Origin: Clostridiales bacterium PH28_bin88
GTDB lineage: Bacteria; Bacillota; PH28-bin88
Reading direction: 5' to 3'
DNA length: 64,000 nucleotides
NCBI GenBank assembly: GCA_000987045.1
Contig: LAKY01000072.1
Span: 1-64,000 of the forward strand
A program made the position numbers and the translations under genes. The notes below the pieces were generated by a model. The model was not told where the DNA came from, did not search any database, and worked only from the letters and a program-made list of their open reading frames with translations. Shown here piece after piece: positions 27,244 through 36,320 of the stretch. Numbering within the stretch: position 1 is the first letter of the stretch; every line of letters starts with the position of its first letter.

Positions 27244-28227
27244 TTAGTCTTGTTCTTTCAGCCAGCGGGCCACGTCTTTTGCATGGTAGGTGATAATCAT
27301 GTCCGCCCCCGCCCGCTTGATCCCAGTCAGGATTTCCATGACTATCCGTTTTTCCTCTACCCAACCGTTGGCTGCAGCAGCCTTGACCATGGAGTACTCC
27401 CCGCTGACATTGTAGGCCGCCACCGGGTAACGGAACTCTTCCTTGACCCGGCGGATCACATCCAGGTAAGCTAAGGCAGGTTTTACCATCACGAGGTCCG
27501 CTCCTTCCAGGATGTCCAGTTCCACTTCCCGCAAGGCCTCCTCAGAATTCGCCGGGTCCATCTGGTGGCTGCGGCGATCGCCAAACTGCGGGGTGGATCC
27601 CGCCGCGTCCCTAAAGGGCCCGTAAAAGGCCGAGGCATACTTGGCGGAATAGGCCATCACCGGTAGGTTGGTAAAACCGTGAGCATCCAGTTTCTCCCGG
27701 ATTGCTTGTACCCGGCCATCCATCATGTCTGACGGTGCTACCATGTCGGCCCCCGCCACCGCATGGGAAAGGGCCGTCTTGGCCAGGAATTCCAGGGTGG
27801 GGTCATTGAGGATTCTTCCTCCGTCCAGCACACCACAGTGCCCGTGGCTGGTATACTCACAGAGACAAACATCAGTGATCACTAACAGATGGGGGTATTC
27901 CTTCTTGATGGCACGCACCGCCTGCTGGACGATACCTTCAGGGGCATAAGCGCCGGAGCCCGCCTCGTCCTTATGGTCGGGGATACCAAACAGCAGCACC
28001 GCCGGAATGCCCAGACTGTTAATTTCTTGGGCCTCCTCCAGCAGCCTGTCCACCGAAAACTGGTACACTCCCGGCATCGACGGTACAGGATTTTTCACGT
28101 CCTGTCCGTAAATGGCAAACAACGGATAAATCAGGTCGTCAACCGCCAGATTCGTTTCCCGTACCATCCGGCGCATTACCTCTGTCTCCCTCAACCGGCG
28201 CATCCGGAGTGTTGGAAAGGTAGACAT
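27244..28227 (-). CDS. hemB: Delta-aminolevulinic acid dehydratase (porphobilinogen synthase)
   Basis: This 327-aa enzyme joins two 5-aminolevulinate molecules into porphobilinogen. Seen are the metal-binding segment [19 protein letters not shown] (near residue 118-136), the first active-site lysine in [18 protein letters not shown] (near 200) and the second in [13 protein letters not shown] (near 250). The cysteine-rich metal site fits the zinc-dependent form. It lies in the haem operon between cobA-hemD and nirJ2. Confidence 0.97.
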   Translation of the reverse strand: MSTFPTLRMRRLRETEVMRRMVRETNLAVDDLIYPLFAIYGQDVKNPVPSMPGVYQFSVDRLLEEAQEINSLGIPAVLLFGIPDHKDEAGSGAYAPEGIVQQAVRAIKKEYPHLLVITDVCLCEYTSHGHCGVLDGGRILNDPTLEFLAKTALSHAVAGADMVAPSDMMDGRVQAIREKLDAHGFTNLPVMAYSAKYASAFYGPFRDAAGSTPQFGDRRSHQMDPANSEEALREVELDILEGADLVMVKPALAYLDVIRRVKEEFRYPVAAYNVSGEYSMVKAAAANGWVEEKRIVMEILTGIKRAGADMIITYHAKDVARWLKEQD

Positions 28228-28305
28228 AATACACCTCCAAAATTAAATACACTGATAACGATACTTAAATTATAAACTACTTAAAAGAAAAGCCAAACCC
28301 TAAAT

Positions 28306-29841
28306 TCATCCACTTTGGAAATACTCCACCAGCGCCCTGGTAAGGCCCTCAATAGTATACTCTTCGGCAATAACGTGGACGGGAAGGCCGTACGCCCTTG
28401 CCGTATCAGCGGTAATGGGACCGATACATGCTACCGTCACTCCACTCAGTAGCGAGGGCGCCTCTTCCCTCCCCAGCATGTCTACAAAATTCCGGGCGGT
28501 GGACGAACTGGTGAAGGTTACCGCATGGATACTACCCCCCCGCAGCATTTCCTTCAAGCGCTGGGTATCTCCTCTCCCCTTGATCGTCCTGTAGGCCACC
28601 ACCTCGTCGACAATGGCTCCCATTTCACGTAAGGCTTCCGGTAAAAGCTTACGGGCAATATCCGCTCGCGGTAAGAGCACTCGTTTACCGTGCATATTTT
28701 CGCTGCGGAATTTTTCTACCACTGCCTCGGCTACGTACTCCTCCGGCATGTACTCGATCCTTAAACCATAGGATTCCAATGCCTCCCGGGTCTTGGGGCC
28801 GATGGCGCAGAGCCGGATCCCGCAGAGGTCCCGGATGTCCTTTTCCAGTTGTCGCAGGCGGTCAAAAAAGGATTCCACGCCGTTAACGCTGGTAAAAACG
28901 ATCCAGTTGTACTGCCTGACTTCTTGCACCGCTCGATCCAGAGGCCCAAAGTCTGTAGGAGGAGCGATGTCGATGGTGGGAAATTCCCAGGCTTCCCCCC
29001 CCAAGGCCTCAATACGTTCAGCAAACTCACCGGCCTGGGTTCTGGCCCTGGTGATTACCACCCGCCGCCCGAACAGGGGTTTACGCTCAAACCACTGCAG
29101 TTGTTCGCGCAGTTTCACCACTTCGCCTACCACAATAATAACAGGGTGTTTAAATTCAGCAGCCTGGGCACGTTCTACGACATTCTCCAGGGTTCCTACC
29201 AGGGTACGCTGTTCGGGGCGAGTACCCCACCGGATTAGCGCTACCGGTGTCTGCGGGTCGCGCCCGAATTCCATCAGCCGCTGGCAGATATGGGGCAGGT
29301 TAGCCATCCCCATCAGGAACACCAGGGTTCCTGCTCCCGTCGCTATCTTGTCCCATGCCAACATCGAGTCGTTTTTAGTAGGGTCCTCATTTCCTGTAAC
29401 AATATATACAGATGAACTGAAGTCCCGGTGGGTCACCGGTATGCCAGCATAGGCGGGAACGGCCACGGCAGCGGTAATCCCCGGTACTACCTCAAAGGGA
29501 ATGCCGTGCTGCCGCAATGCTTGCGCCTCTTCACCGCCACGTCCAAAAACAAAGGGGTCTCCCCCTTTAAGCCGGGTAACAATCAGGCCTTCCTTTGCCT
29601 TTATGATCAACAACTGGTTGATTTCATCCTGGGGTAAAGTATGCCGCTCCGGGGACTTCCCTACATAGATTAGTTCAGCGTCCGGCCGGGCATACCCTAG
29701 CAACTTGGGACTCACCAGCCGGTCATATACCACCACCTGGGACTGCCGGATACAATCCAGCCCTTTTAGCGTGATAAGTTTAGGATCACCAGGGCCGGCC
29801 CCTACCAGATAAACCTTACCTTTAGTAGCTTCGGTGTTCAC
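28306..29841 (-). CDS. cobA-hemD: Fused uroporphyrinogen-III methyltransferase / uroporphyrinogen-III synthase
   Basis: This 511-aa protein joins two enzymes. Residues ~1-250 are the SAM-dependent methyltransferase CobA/SumT (VYLVGAGPGDPKLITLKG, RLKGGDPFVFGRGGEE, ITAAVAVPAYAGIP), which makes precorrin-2. Residues ~260-511 are HemD (RRVVITRARTQAGEF, WIVFTSVNGVESFF, AVTFTSSSTARNF). This fusion is usual in Clostridia. The start overlaps the hemC stop by four bases (ATGA). Together with the dehydrogenase at 32108 it takes the pathway to sirohydrochlorin, which suits siroheme and the siroheme-dependent haem route. Confidence 0.95.
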   Translation of the reverse strand: MNTEATKGKVYLVGAGPGDPKLITLKGLDCIRQSQVVVYDRLVSPKLLGYARPDAELIYVGKSPERHTLPQDEINQLLIIKAKEGLIVTRLKGGDPFVFGRGGEEAQALRQHGIPFEVVPGITAAVAVPAYAGIPVTHRDFSSSVYIVTGNEDPTKNDSMLAWDKIATGAGTLVFLMGMANLPHICQRLMEFGRDPQTPVALIRWGTRPEQRTLVGTLENVVERAQAAEFKHPVIIVVGEVVKLREQLQWFERKPLFGRRVVITRARTQAGEFAERIEALGGEAWEFPTIDIAPPTDFGPLDRAVQEVRQYNWIVFTSVNGVESFFDRLRQLEKDIRDLCGIRLCAIGPKTREALESYGLRIEYMPEEYVAEAVVEKFRSENMHGKRVLLPRADIARKLLPEALREMGAIVDEVVAYRTIKGRGDTQRLKEMLRGGSIHAVTFTSSSTARNFVDMLGREEAPSLLSGVTVACIGPITADTARAYGLPVHVIAEEYTIEGLTRALVEYFQSG

Positions 29842-30776
29842 TGAGCATCCGTCTCCCGTCTCACTTGTCTCAAAATAGCCTCGGCTCCCATGTACTTTAG
29901 CTGTCTGGCCAGTTCCTTCCCCAGGTTGACCGCTTCCCGCCGGGGTCCATGTGCTGCGCGGCGCAGTACCTGCAAGCCATCAAGACTGGCTACCAAACCC
30001 TCTAACCGCATTTCTTCACCTATCGTACTGCCCATGGCACCTATAGGTATCTGGCAGCCACCTTCCAGTTCCCGCAACAACGCCCGTTCAGCGGTGATCG
30101 CATCCGAAGCCTCAGGGCTGTTGAGCACCTTCACCACGGCAGCCGTTTCATCGTCCCCCTGGCGGATCTCGATCCCAATAGAACCCTGTCCCACCGCCGG
30201 CAGACAAACGTCATAGGGAATGGTTTGCGTAATCCGGTCCGACCACCCCATGCGCAACACCCCTGCCTTAGCCAGTACCACCGCATCATAGTCACCCCGG
30301 TCCAGCTTGGCCATACGGGTATTGAGGTTACCCCGCAGGTCTGCCAGCAACAGGTCCGGCCGGAACTGCAACAATTGAGCTTTACGGCGGAGGCTGCTGG
30401 TACCGACCCTGGCTCCGGCCGGCAGGGTATCCAAGGTATATCCTTTTGATGATATTAATACGTCCGCCGGGTCTTCTCGCCGGCAGATGGCGCCGATTAT
30501 CAGGCCCTCCGGCAGTACGGTGGGTAGGTCTTTCATGCTGTGGACCGCCATGTCAATGCTTTTGTCCAGCATGGCCATTTCCAATTCTTTGGTAAACAAG
30601 CCCTTGTCACCGATTTTAGCCAGGGCCACATCCAAGATTTTGTCCCCTTTGGTCTTTAGCGGCAGCACCCGGAAAGTGATCTCCGGGTGCATTCTCTGCA
30701 GTTCATTCAATACCCAGTTGGTCTGCCACAGGGCCAGGGCACTGTCCCTGGTACCAATCACCAGTTCTCTTACCAT
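29838..30776 (-). CDS. hemC: Hydroxymethylbilane synthase (porphobilinogen deaminase)
   Basis: This 312-aa enzyme links four porphobilinogens into hydroxymethylbilane. RDSALALWQ at the start, TKGDKILD, HSMKDLP and SSLRRKAQL are family motifs. The cysteine that binds the dipyrromethane cofactor is in LEGGCQIPIGA (near residue 241). Its stop overlaps the cobA-hemD start by four bases. Confidence 0.96.
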   Translation of the reverse strand: MVRELVIGTRDSALALWQTNWVLNELQRMHPEITFRVLPLKTKGDKILDVALAKIGDKGLFTKELEMAMLDKSIDMAVHSMKDLPTVLPEGLIIGAICRREDPADVLISSKGYTLDTLPAGARVGTSSLRRKAQLLQFRPDLLLADLRGNLNTRMAKLDRGDYDAVVLAKAGVLRMGWSDRITQTIPYDVCLPAVGQGSIGIEIRQGDDETAAVVKVLNSPEASDAITAERALLRELEGGCQIPIGAMGSTIGEEMRLEGLVASLDGLQVLRRAAHGPRREAVNLGKELARQLKYMGAEAILRQVRRETDAQ

Positions 30777-30803
30777 TTGTCATCTCCTATCCTAACTTTG
30801 CCT

Positions 30804-32123
30804 CTAATCAGCCGCGGATTCCTGGTTGATAAAACTTTTTCGTGTTAAACGCTGTCCTTCCACCTCGAGGTTGAAAAGGTTTTGCAGTATCTCCGCGTAG
30901 AGGTGACCTTGATGGGTGCTGGCATACTCCTTCAGGTTGATAATGGGGTCATGCAGCAGTTGGTTAACGATAGAACTGGCCAGGGAACCGATGATCTTTT
31001 TTTCTCTCTCTGTAACCGGAGCCAGGCGGTTGAGCGCCCGCTCCAGTTCCATCTCCTTGATGGCGTTAGCCTTTTCCTTTAAGGCTACAATAGTGGGCAC
31101 CACAAAAAGCGAACTCAGCCACTTAAAGAAATTATCAATCTCTTCTTGAATGATCCTTTCCGCTTCAACGGCCAGTTTTTTGCGCTCGGCCAGGTTTTGA
31201 TCAACTACTTGCTGCAAGTCATCGATATCGTAAAGGGTAACGCCCCCAATCGCTCCCACCTGGGGATCAATATCCCTCGGCACGGCAATGTCGATCATGA
31301 ACATGGGGTTCCCCTGGCGCTGTACCATCACCGCTTCCACCTCCGGCGGGAAGATCACGCACCGGGGAGCGGAAGTGCAACTGATGACGATATCGGCGTT
31401 AAGCATATGCTCAAATAACCGGTCAAAGCGTACCGCCCTCCCGCCGAACTCCTGAGCCAGGGCTTCAGCACGATCATAGGAACGGTTTGATACCAGCACG
31501 GTGGTCACCCCGTTCGCAACCAAGTGCTTGACCGTAAGTTCACTCATCTTACCGGCGCCTACAATCAGTACTGTTCGTCCGGCTAGATCTCCCAGGGCGT
31601 GTTTAGCCAGTTCCACTGCCGCGTAGCTGATGGAAACCGGGTTCTGGTCAATGCGGGTTTCGGTACGAACTCTTTTCCCTACAGTAATGGCTTGCTGAAA
31701 AAAGGTATTGATGACACCGTTAGTGGCACCATGTTCACTGGCTATCTGGTAGGCCTCTCGCACCTGGCCGAGGATTTGGGTCTCCCCCAGGATCATGGAG
31801 TCCAATCCTGAAGCCACCCGGAACAGGTGTCGTACCGCATCGTAGAGGGTATGAGTGTAAAGGTAGTCCCGGATTTCCGCCACAGGCTTTTGACAACTTT
31901 GTCCGAGGAACTCGTGAACCCCGGCCAGCCCTACCTCTACATCCGTTACCGCGGCATAAACCTCCGTACGGTTACACGTAGAAAGAATGGCGCAGGCCTG
32001 CACATGCGGTTTACCGCGGAGGGTACTCAGGGCTTCTGGCATTTCCTTCCGGGAAAAGGCGAGGGTTTCCCTGATTTCAACCGGCGCCGTACGATGGTTA
32101 AGGCCAACTACCAAGATGTACAT
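30804..32123 (-). CDS. hemA: Glutamyl-tRNA reductase
   Basis: This 439-aa enzyme reduces glutamyl-tRNA(Glu) to glutamate-1-semialdehyde, the entry step to tetrapyrroles. The active-site cysteine is in [12 protein letters not shown] (Cys50). An NADPH-binding domain follows ([17 protein letters not shown], near 190), then the C-terminal dimerisation helices. Its start overlaps the end of the upstream siroheme-pathway gene by 16 bases, so the two are probably translated together. Confidence 0.97.
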   Translation of the reverse strand: MYILVVGLNHRTAPVEIRETLAFSRKEMPEALSTLRGKPHVQACAILSTCNRTEVYAAVTDVEVGLAGVHEFLGQSCQKPVAEIRDYLYTHTLYDAVRHLFRVASGLDSMILGETQILGQVREAYQIASEHGATNGVINTFFQQAITVGKRVRTETRIDQNPVSISYAAVELAKHALGDLAGRTVLIVGAGKMSELTVKHLVANGVTTVLVSNRSYDRAEALAQEFGGRAVRFDRLFEHMLNADIVISCTSAPRCVIFPPEVEAVMVQRQGNPMFMIDIAVPRDIDPQVGAIGGVTLYDIDDLQQVVDQNLAERKKLAVEAERIIQEEIDNFFKWLSSLFVVPTIVALKEKANAIKEMELERALNRLAPVTEREKKIIGSLASSIVNQLLHDPIINLKEYASTHQGHLYAEILQNLFNLEVEGQRLTRKSFINQESAAD

Positions 32124-32740
32124 TCTGCAATCCGCTCCTTCACCCGCTCCTCTTCCCCACGCCGGATTAATTCCAACAGGTCGGACTCCACCAAACGGGC
32201 AATAGCCTGCCGGCGGTCCCCGGGGTCAGGGAACTTGTTGATGATCTTCTGCCTGGCATCACCTAGCAGGATTAGGAAATCAGCATATTCAGGGCCATAT
32301 TCTCTTTCCAGTTGCTCCCGGATACGCCGAGCCAACAAGGGGCTTTTCCCGTTGGTGGATATGCTGATAGTCAGGTCTCCCCGGCGAACTACGGCTGGCA
32401 CATAAAAATTGCACAGGGAAGGGTTATCCACCACATTTATCAACACACCGCGCGCTAAACACTCCTCTGCTATGAGGCGGTTGAGTTTTAGATCATCGGT
32501 GGCACTGATGACCACGGCCATCCCGTCGATGTCCCCCGGAAGGTATGACCTATTGATATGAGCAATACCACCGTTAGAGGCAATCTCTTGCAGACCCCCG
32601 GTTAATCTTGGGCTTACCACCGTTACCTGGGCACCGCAATCTAACAAAGACAGGACCTTACGTTCGGCTATCTCCCCGCCTCCCACCACCAAACACGGGC
32701 GGCCTCGGAGGTTCAAGCTGATGGGGTATAAACCCGCCAT
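32108..32740 (-). CDS. Precorrin-2 dehydrogenase / sirohydrochlorin ferrochelatase-like
   Basis: This 210-aa protein matches the CysG N-terminal/Met8/SirC family. It has the NAD-binding [17 protein letters not shown] at the start, the [15 protein letters not shown] stretch and the [17 protein letters not shown] motif. It oxidises precorrin-2 to sirohydrochlorin; a chelatase role is not shown. I chose the ATG at 32740, with AAGGGG upstream and the usual family start ([10 protein letters not shown]), over a start 25 codons upstream. It is the first gene of the haem operon. Confidence 0.92.
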   Translation of the reverse strand: MAGLYPISLNLRGRPCLVVGGGEIAERKVLSLLDCGAQVTVVSPRLTGGLQEIASNGGIAHINRSYLPGDIDGMAVVISATDDLKLNRLIAEECLARGVLINVVDNPSLCNFYVPAVVRRGDLTISISTNGKSPLLARRIREQLEREYGPEYADFLILLGDARQKIINKFPDPGDRRQAIARLVESDLLELIRRGEEERVKERIAECTSW

Positions 32741-32950
32741 GGCATCCGCCCCTTGCGCCAAGCTGTACTCTTTGCCTGGTAATTTATTAAACTTTTGCCA
32801 AGTATCTTTTCCCAATCAGCGGTTTGTTACTCCTGGTACAATCCACCGGCTAGCATACCTTCAAACCGGAAGCGTACAAATTAGATATTTCGTTATATAA
32901 TGTCTATTTCCTGCCTCGAATTCATGAAATTACTTACACTTTTATGATAT

Positions 32951-32999
32951 GAAAAAAGGCGACGTTATCGCCTGATGATTATGCAACAACACGTCGCCT
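32951..32999 (-). terminator. Intrinsic terminator after the 10-haem cytochrome gene
   Basis: On the minus strand AGGCGACGT and ACGTCGCCT pair over 9 bp around a ~25-base loop and are followed by TTTTTT. It lies about 65 bases after the cytochrome stop and separates that gene from the haem operon. Confidence 0.8.
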
Positions 33000-33065
33000 A
33001 CGGTCCATAATAAGGAATGCAAACAGTACGGCTCCTTATTCGAACAAGTATGATCATACAAATAG

Positions 33066-34076
33066 CTAGTTCTCTTTGAACTTATGACACATGTTGCAGT
33101 AGGTAGCAGTGGCTCCCGATCCTTCTTCGGGCTTACCGACACTGTGGCAAACCTGGCAGTTATCCAGGCCCTTCGCTGCCACTCCCTGTTTGTGTACCAG
33201 CATCCAATCCGGGGTATGGTCCTCTGGCCTGTTATTGTGACAACTGGAGCAGAACTGATTCCCCCGGGTAAACTCCGACACCGATTTCACCTGCCCGCTA
33301 ACCGGTGGTGAACCCGCGTGACAGGTATTACATGTGCTGAGGTCCTCGCGAGCAGTCTTACCATGGCTTGACTTCCAGTCGGCTGCCTGGTGGTTGGATG
33401 GGGTACCAGCACCTGCTTTTCCTCCCAAACTGGCCAGATCGCTGTGGCAAGTAGTGCAATCATTGGACACCTTCCGCTCAGTATGGCATGTCATGCAAGC
33501 CTCCATTGAAGGAAGGGTGTTTTCACGGGTAAATTCCTCTTTGGCTTTTTCAATTGTCCACTGTGAGAAGTCGGTACCGGTGGTCAGTCCCCTGCGGGCG
33601 ATATCTGCGTGGGCCACTCCCCGGTGGCAGGTGACACACGAAACCTCGCCAGCAAGATGCTTTTCATGGGGAATCTTCAGTTCACCTTTAGGAGCAATCT
33701 CCCCTACCTCGTGGCACCGCTCGCAGTTGTCGTTGGGTAAATCATGAGGCATCACGATCGGGTCAGGATAAGTACCGGTTACGTGTTCCCACACTTGAAC
33801 CATTGCCTTGGCCTTATCTTTCACCAGGGCGGCAACACCTGGTTCAATATGACACTGGATACAAGTGGCGGTATTGACATGAGAGGAAACCTGCCAGGTA
33901 ACATACTCGGGTTGCATCTCGTGACACGTGGAGCAGAATTGCGGCGTAGAAGTGGCGTTGATGGCTCCGGCACTAACCGCTCCAACTATGATGAGAAACC
34001 CGGTTACCAGGATTAACAGTTTGAGCTTCCCCCGCGTAGTAGACAAATCCCCAAAAATCCTCATCAGTCTCTGCAC
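33066..34076 (-). CDS. NapC/NirT-type membrane multihaem cytochrome c (10 CxxCH)
   Basis: This 336-aa protein has one N-terminal hydrophobic segment (residues ~18-40), which acts as an uncleaved anchor, and ten CxxCH haem-binding motifs (CSTCH, CIQCH, CERCH, CVTCH, CMTCH, CTTCH, CNTCH, CSSCH, CQVCH, CNMCH). The first four follow the tetrahaem NapC/NirT/NrfH pattern: it takes electrons from the quinol pool and passes them outward. The six extra haems extend this family's usual length of ~200 residues. No partner reductase is adjacent. The 6-haem lipoprotein gene upstream is a plausible electron acceptor. Confidence 0.93.
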   Translation of the reverse strand: MQRLMRIFGDLSTTRGKLKLLILVTGFLIIVGAVSAGAINATSTPQFCSTCHEMQPEYVTWQVSSHVNTATCIQCHIEPGVAALVKDKAKAMVQVWEHVTGTYPDPIVMPHDLPNDNCERCHEVGEIAPKGELKIPHEKHLAGEVSCVTCHRGVAHADIARRGLTTGTDFSQWTIEKAKEEFTRENTLPSMEACMTCHTERKVSNDCTTCHSDLASLGGKAGAGTPSNHQAADWKSSHGKTAREDLSTCNTCHAGSPPVSGQVKSVSEFTRGNQFCSSCHNNRPEDHTPDWMLVHKQGVAAKGLDNCQVCHSVGKPEEGSGATATYCNMCHKFKEN

Positions 34077-34301
34077 TCTTCGTCCTCCCTTAAAAAGCTT
34101 CTTCGCCAGGCTCTTTTCGGCCTTTTTGAGGAACCGGCGTCTGGACTTTGTATAATTGTTTTAAAATTTCGTGGCTAATCACCCCTTGTCGTCCCACAAA
34201 CAAGGTATAATATTCGCCCTGAACCGGAAGATTCCTGCCTTTTGCTGAGAAGAATGACATATTACCCATCTGACACATGTCCCGGGACATTGACCGGTTT
34301 T

Positions 34302-34338
34302 TATGCAAAAAGAGGCGTCCCCAAGAGACCGCCTCTTT
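34302..34338 (-). terminator. Intrinsic terminator after the 6-haem lipoprotein gene
   Basis: On the minus strand AAAGAGGCG pairs with CGCCTCTTT around a 12-base loop and is followed by TTTTTGC. It begins 22 bases after the stop of the gene at 34360. Confidence 0.85.
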
Positions 34339-34359
34339 GATGCTCAAAAATTTCATCAG

Positions 34360-35160
34360 TTACAGGCCCTTTGTTGTTATTTCACCCTTTTCACCTACGT
34401 TATGACACTGGCGACAGCTTCCACCGTAATTAGAAACAAACTTGTTGTCCTGACCGGTGAGGTGGGCTTTGTGTACAACCGTATCAAAGGGTATCGCCCC
34501 ATCGGCCTGGTGGCAGGTGACGCATTGTTTGACGTCTTGGGCCGGCACTACCGGGTGTCCATTCTTTTCATTCATGGCCTTGGTTTCCGCCATCAGGGTA
34601 TAGTCCTTGTCTTCAGCGTACTTCTGGTGGCAACTGGTACAACCTTCAGGGGCGGTATCGGCGTTGGCTGACTTCACCGCTACCAGTTCAACCCCTTCCG
34701 GAACCATCCCGTTAACCACCATCTTACCCGAAGAGGCCATGGTATGGCAGTAGACACAATTGCCATCGAAGTTGGTGGCAAACTTGTTGTCTGCACCAAC
34801 CAGGTGGGCCTTGTGCACAACCGCCGGTAATGCGATAGGTGTACCTTGAGCGTGGCACGCCTGGCAAACCTGCACGGACTCAGCTGGAACCAGCGGGTGG
34901 TTCTTCTCCTTGTTTAGTTTCTGGATCTCGTTGGTCAGGCTGAAGTCACCCTGGTGGCAACTGTTACACCCTCCCGGCATCATATCCGACGAGGCATACT
35001 TGAACTCCTTGGGGGCCTCCGGCTGTTGTGAGGCGGCTTGCTCGGTTTTTCCTCCACTCTCCTGCTTGGGCTGGGACTCTTTACCTCCGCAACCCGCCAG
35101 CGCCAGAGCCAGCAGTACCGTTACGCCAAGGAGCACAAGCCCCCATTTTTTACTTCGCAT
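34360..35160 (-). CDS. Hexahaem c-type cytochrome lipoprotein
   Basis: This 266-aa protein has a lipoprotein signal peptide with lipobox LAGC (lipid-anchor Cys24), so it should sit on the outer face of the membrane. It has six CxxCH motifs (CNSCH, CQACH, CVYCH, CTSCH, CVTCH, CRQCH). The protein is an internal duplication: residues ~64-150 and ~173-265 share the same order, with the three haem motifs and the stretch VHKAHL-G-DNKF in both copies. It probably carries electrons beyond the membrane. The ribosome site is AAAGGAGG. It follows the polyprenyl synthase gene by 50 bases. Confidence 0.92.
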   Translation of the reverse strand: MRSKKWGLVLLGVTVLLALALAGCGGKESQPKQESGGKTEQAASQQPEAPKEFKYASSDMMPGGCNSCHQGDFSLTNEIQKLNKEKNHPLVPAESVQVCQACHAQGTPIALPAVVHKAHLVGADNKFATNFDGNCVYCHTMASSGKMVVNGMVPEGVELVAVKSANADTAPEGCTSCHQKYAEDKDYTLMAETKAMNEKNGHPVVPAQDVKQCVTCHQADGAIPFDTVVHKAHLTGQDNKFVSNYGGSCRQCHNVGEKGEITTKGL

Positions 35161-35210
35161 GCTGCAATCACCTCCTTTCTGCTGGTTGCATGATGATATT
35201 CAATAATCTA

Positions 35211-36188
35211 CTAAAAACTCCTTACCCTGATGAAATCTGCGATGTAAGTCATTGTGTCCTTGGCGGGAACGTCTGGAAGAACAGCCAACTGCCTTTTAGC
35301 TTTAGCCACGTACCGTTCTACCACGTCAAAGGAAAATTCAATGGCTCCGCTTTCACGAATAATTTTGATAGCCTCTTTGACCTCTGCTTCCGTTTTTGGC
35401 CGTTCCACCAGCAAATCGGCAAGTTGTTGTTTCCGCGGGCTATACCGGAGGGCGTAGATAGCGGGTAGGGTCAGGATCCCCTGCCGCAGGTCACTGCCCA
35501 CCGGTTTCCCCAGTTCCTCTTCGTCAGCAATCATGTCCAGGATATCATCGCCGATCTGAAAGGCCATCCCCAAGTGGAAGCCGTAGTATTTAAGTGCCCT
35601 GATCCACTGGTTTGGCGCATTCACTGCTATGGCCCCTAACTGGCAGCTTGCCGATATCAGGAGAGCAGTCTTTCGCTTGATCCGGTAGAAGTAATCCCTG
35701 CTGGACTGTCCCAAATCATAACTGGTAGCGATTTGCTGGATTTCACCCTGGCACATTTGCACGCTTACGTCCGCAAGAATTCTGGCTATCCGTTGATCTT
35801 CATAAGAAGATATCAGGATCAGGGACCTGGCAAACAGGTAGTCGCCTGTATGCAGAGAGATATCGTCTCCCCATTTAGCCTTTACCGTTGGTATCCCCCG
35901 GCGTGTAAAGGAGCCGTCGATAACGTCATCGTGAACCAGGGTTGCCATGTGGATCATTTCCAAAGCCACAGCCAGGGGCATCAAAGTATCCAGGGAATAA
36001 TTGTGAAACTTCCCCGCCAAAAGCGCAAAAGCGGGGCGAAGACGTTTTCCTCCCGCCTTGAGTAAATGGGCTGAGCTCTCCGCGAGCACCGGGTGGGGAG
36101 CATCCACGTAGCGGTATAACTCTCGTTCCACCTCTTTTAAATCCGCCTGGATCTCCTGGTAGAGGGATAAACCGATCAATTTATTCAC
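35211..36188 (-). CDS. Long-chain trans-polyprenyl diphosphate synthase (heptaprenyl synthase component II-like)
   Basis: This ~325-aa prenyltransferase has GGKRLRPAF near the start and the two aspartate-rich motifs DDVIDGS (near 94) and DDILDMIAD (near 220), which bind magnesium and prenyl diphosphate. It probably makes the menaquinone side chain used by the quinone-linked enzymes nearby. I place the start at the GTG at 36188, giving MNKLIGLSLYQEI. The reading frame is open farther upstream, but those bases overlap the terminator of the sdh operon. A clear ribosome site for the GTG is lacking; AAAGGAGG lies ~55 bases upstream. Confidence 0.9.
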   Translation of the reverse strand: MNKLIGLSLYQEIQADLKEVERELYRYVDAPHPVLAESSAHLLKAGGKRLRPAFALLAGKFHNYSLDTLMPLAVALEMIHMATLVHDDVIDGSFTRRGIPTVKAKWGDDISLHTGDYLFARSLILISSYEDQRIARILADVSVQMCQGEIQQIATSYDLGQSSRDYFYRIKRKTALLISASCQLGAIAVNAPNQWIRALKYYGFHLGMAFQIGDDILDMIADEEELGKPVGSDLRQGILTLPAIYALRYSPRKQQLADLLVERPKTEAEVKEAIKIIRESGAIEFSFDVVERYVAKAKRQLAVLPDVPAKDTMTYIADFIRVRSF

Positions 36189-36261
36189 CTGCTCGTGGGT
36201 TAATTCACGTTTGGTAGTTATTCGCGCTTTGCAAGTGAAATCCTCCCTCCTTTGGCAACGT

Positions 36262-36309
36262 AGAAAAAAAACACAAAAAGCGCGCACAACTCAACGTGTA
36301 CGCGCTTTT
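36262..36309 (-). terminator. Intrinsic terminator of the sdh operon
   Basis: On the minus strand AAAAGCGCG pairs with CGCGCTTTT around a 16-base loop and is followed by TGTGTTTTTTTT. It begins 12 bases after the sdhB stop. Confidence 0.87.
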
Positions 36310-36320
36310 GGAAACCAACA

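Noticed and set aside
32741-32950. Cobalamin or other riboswitch before the haem operon
   Set aside because: I looked for a cobalamin box and other conserved elements and found none.
34090-34356. Open frame of 88 codons between the two cytochrome genes
   Set aside because: It overlaps the terminator at 34302-34338, has no ribosome site and no recognisable motif. It is more likely an untranslated gap.
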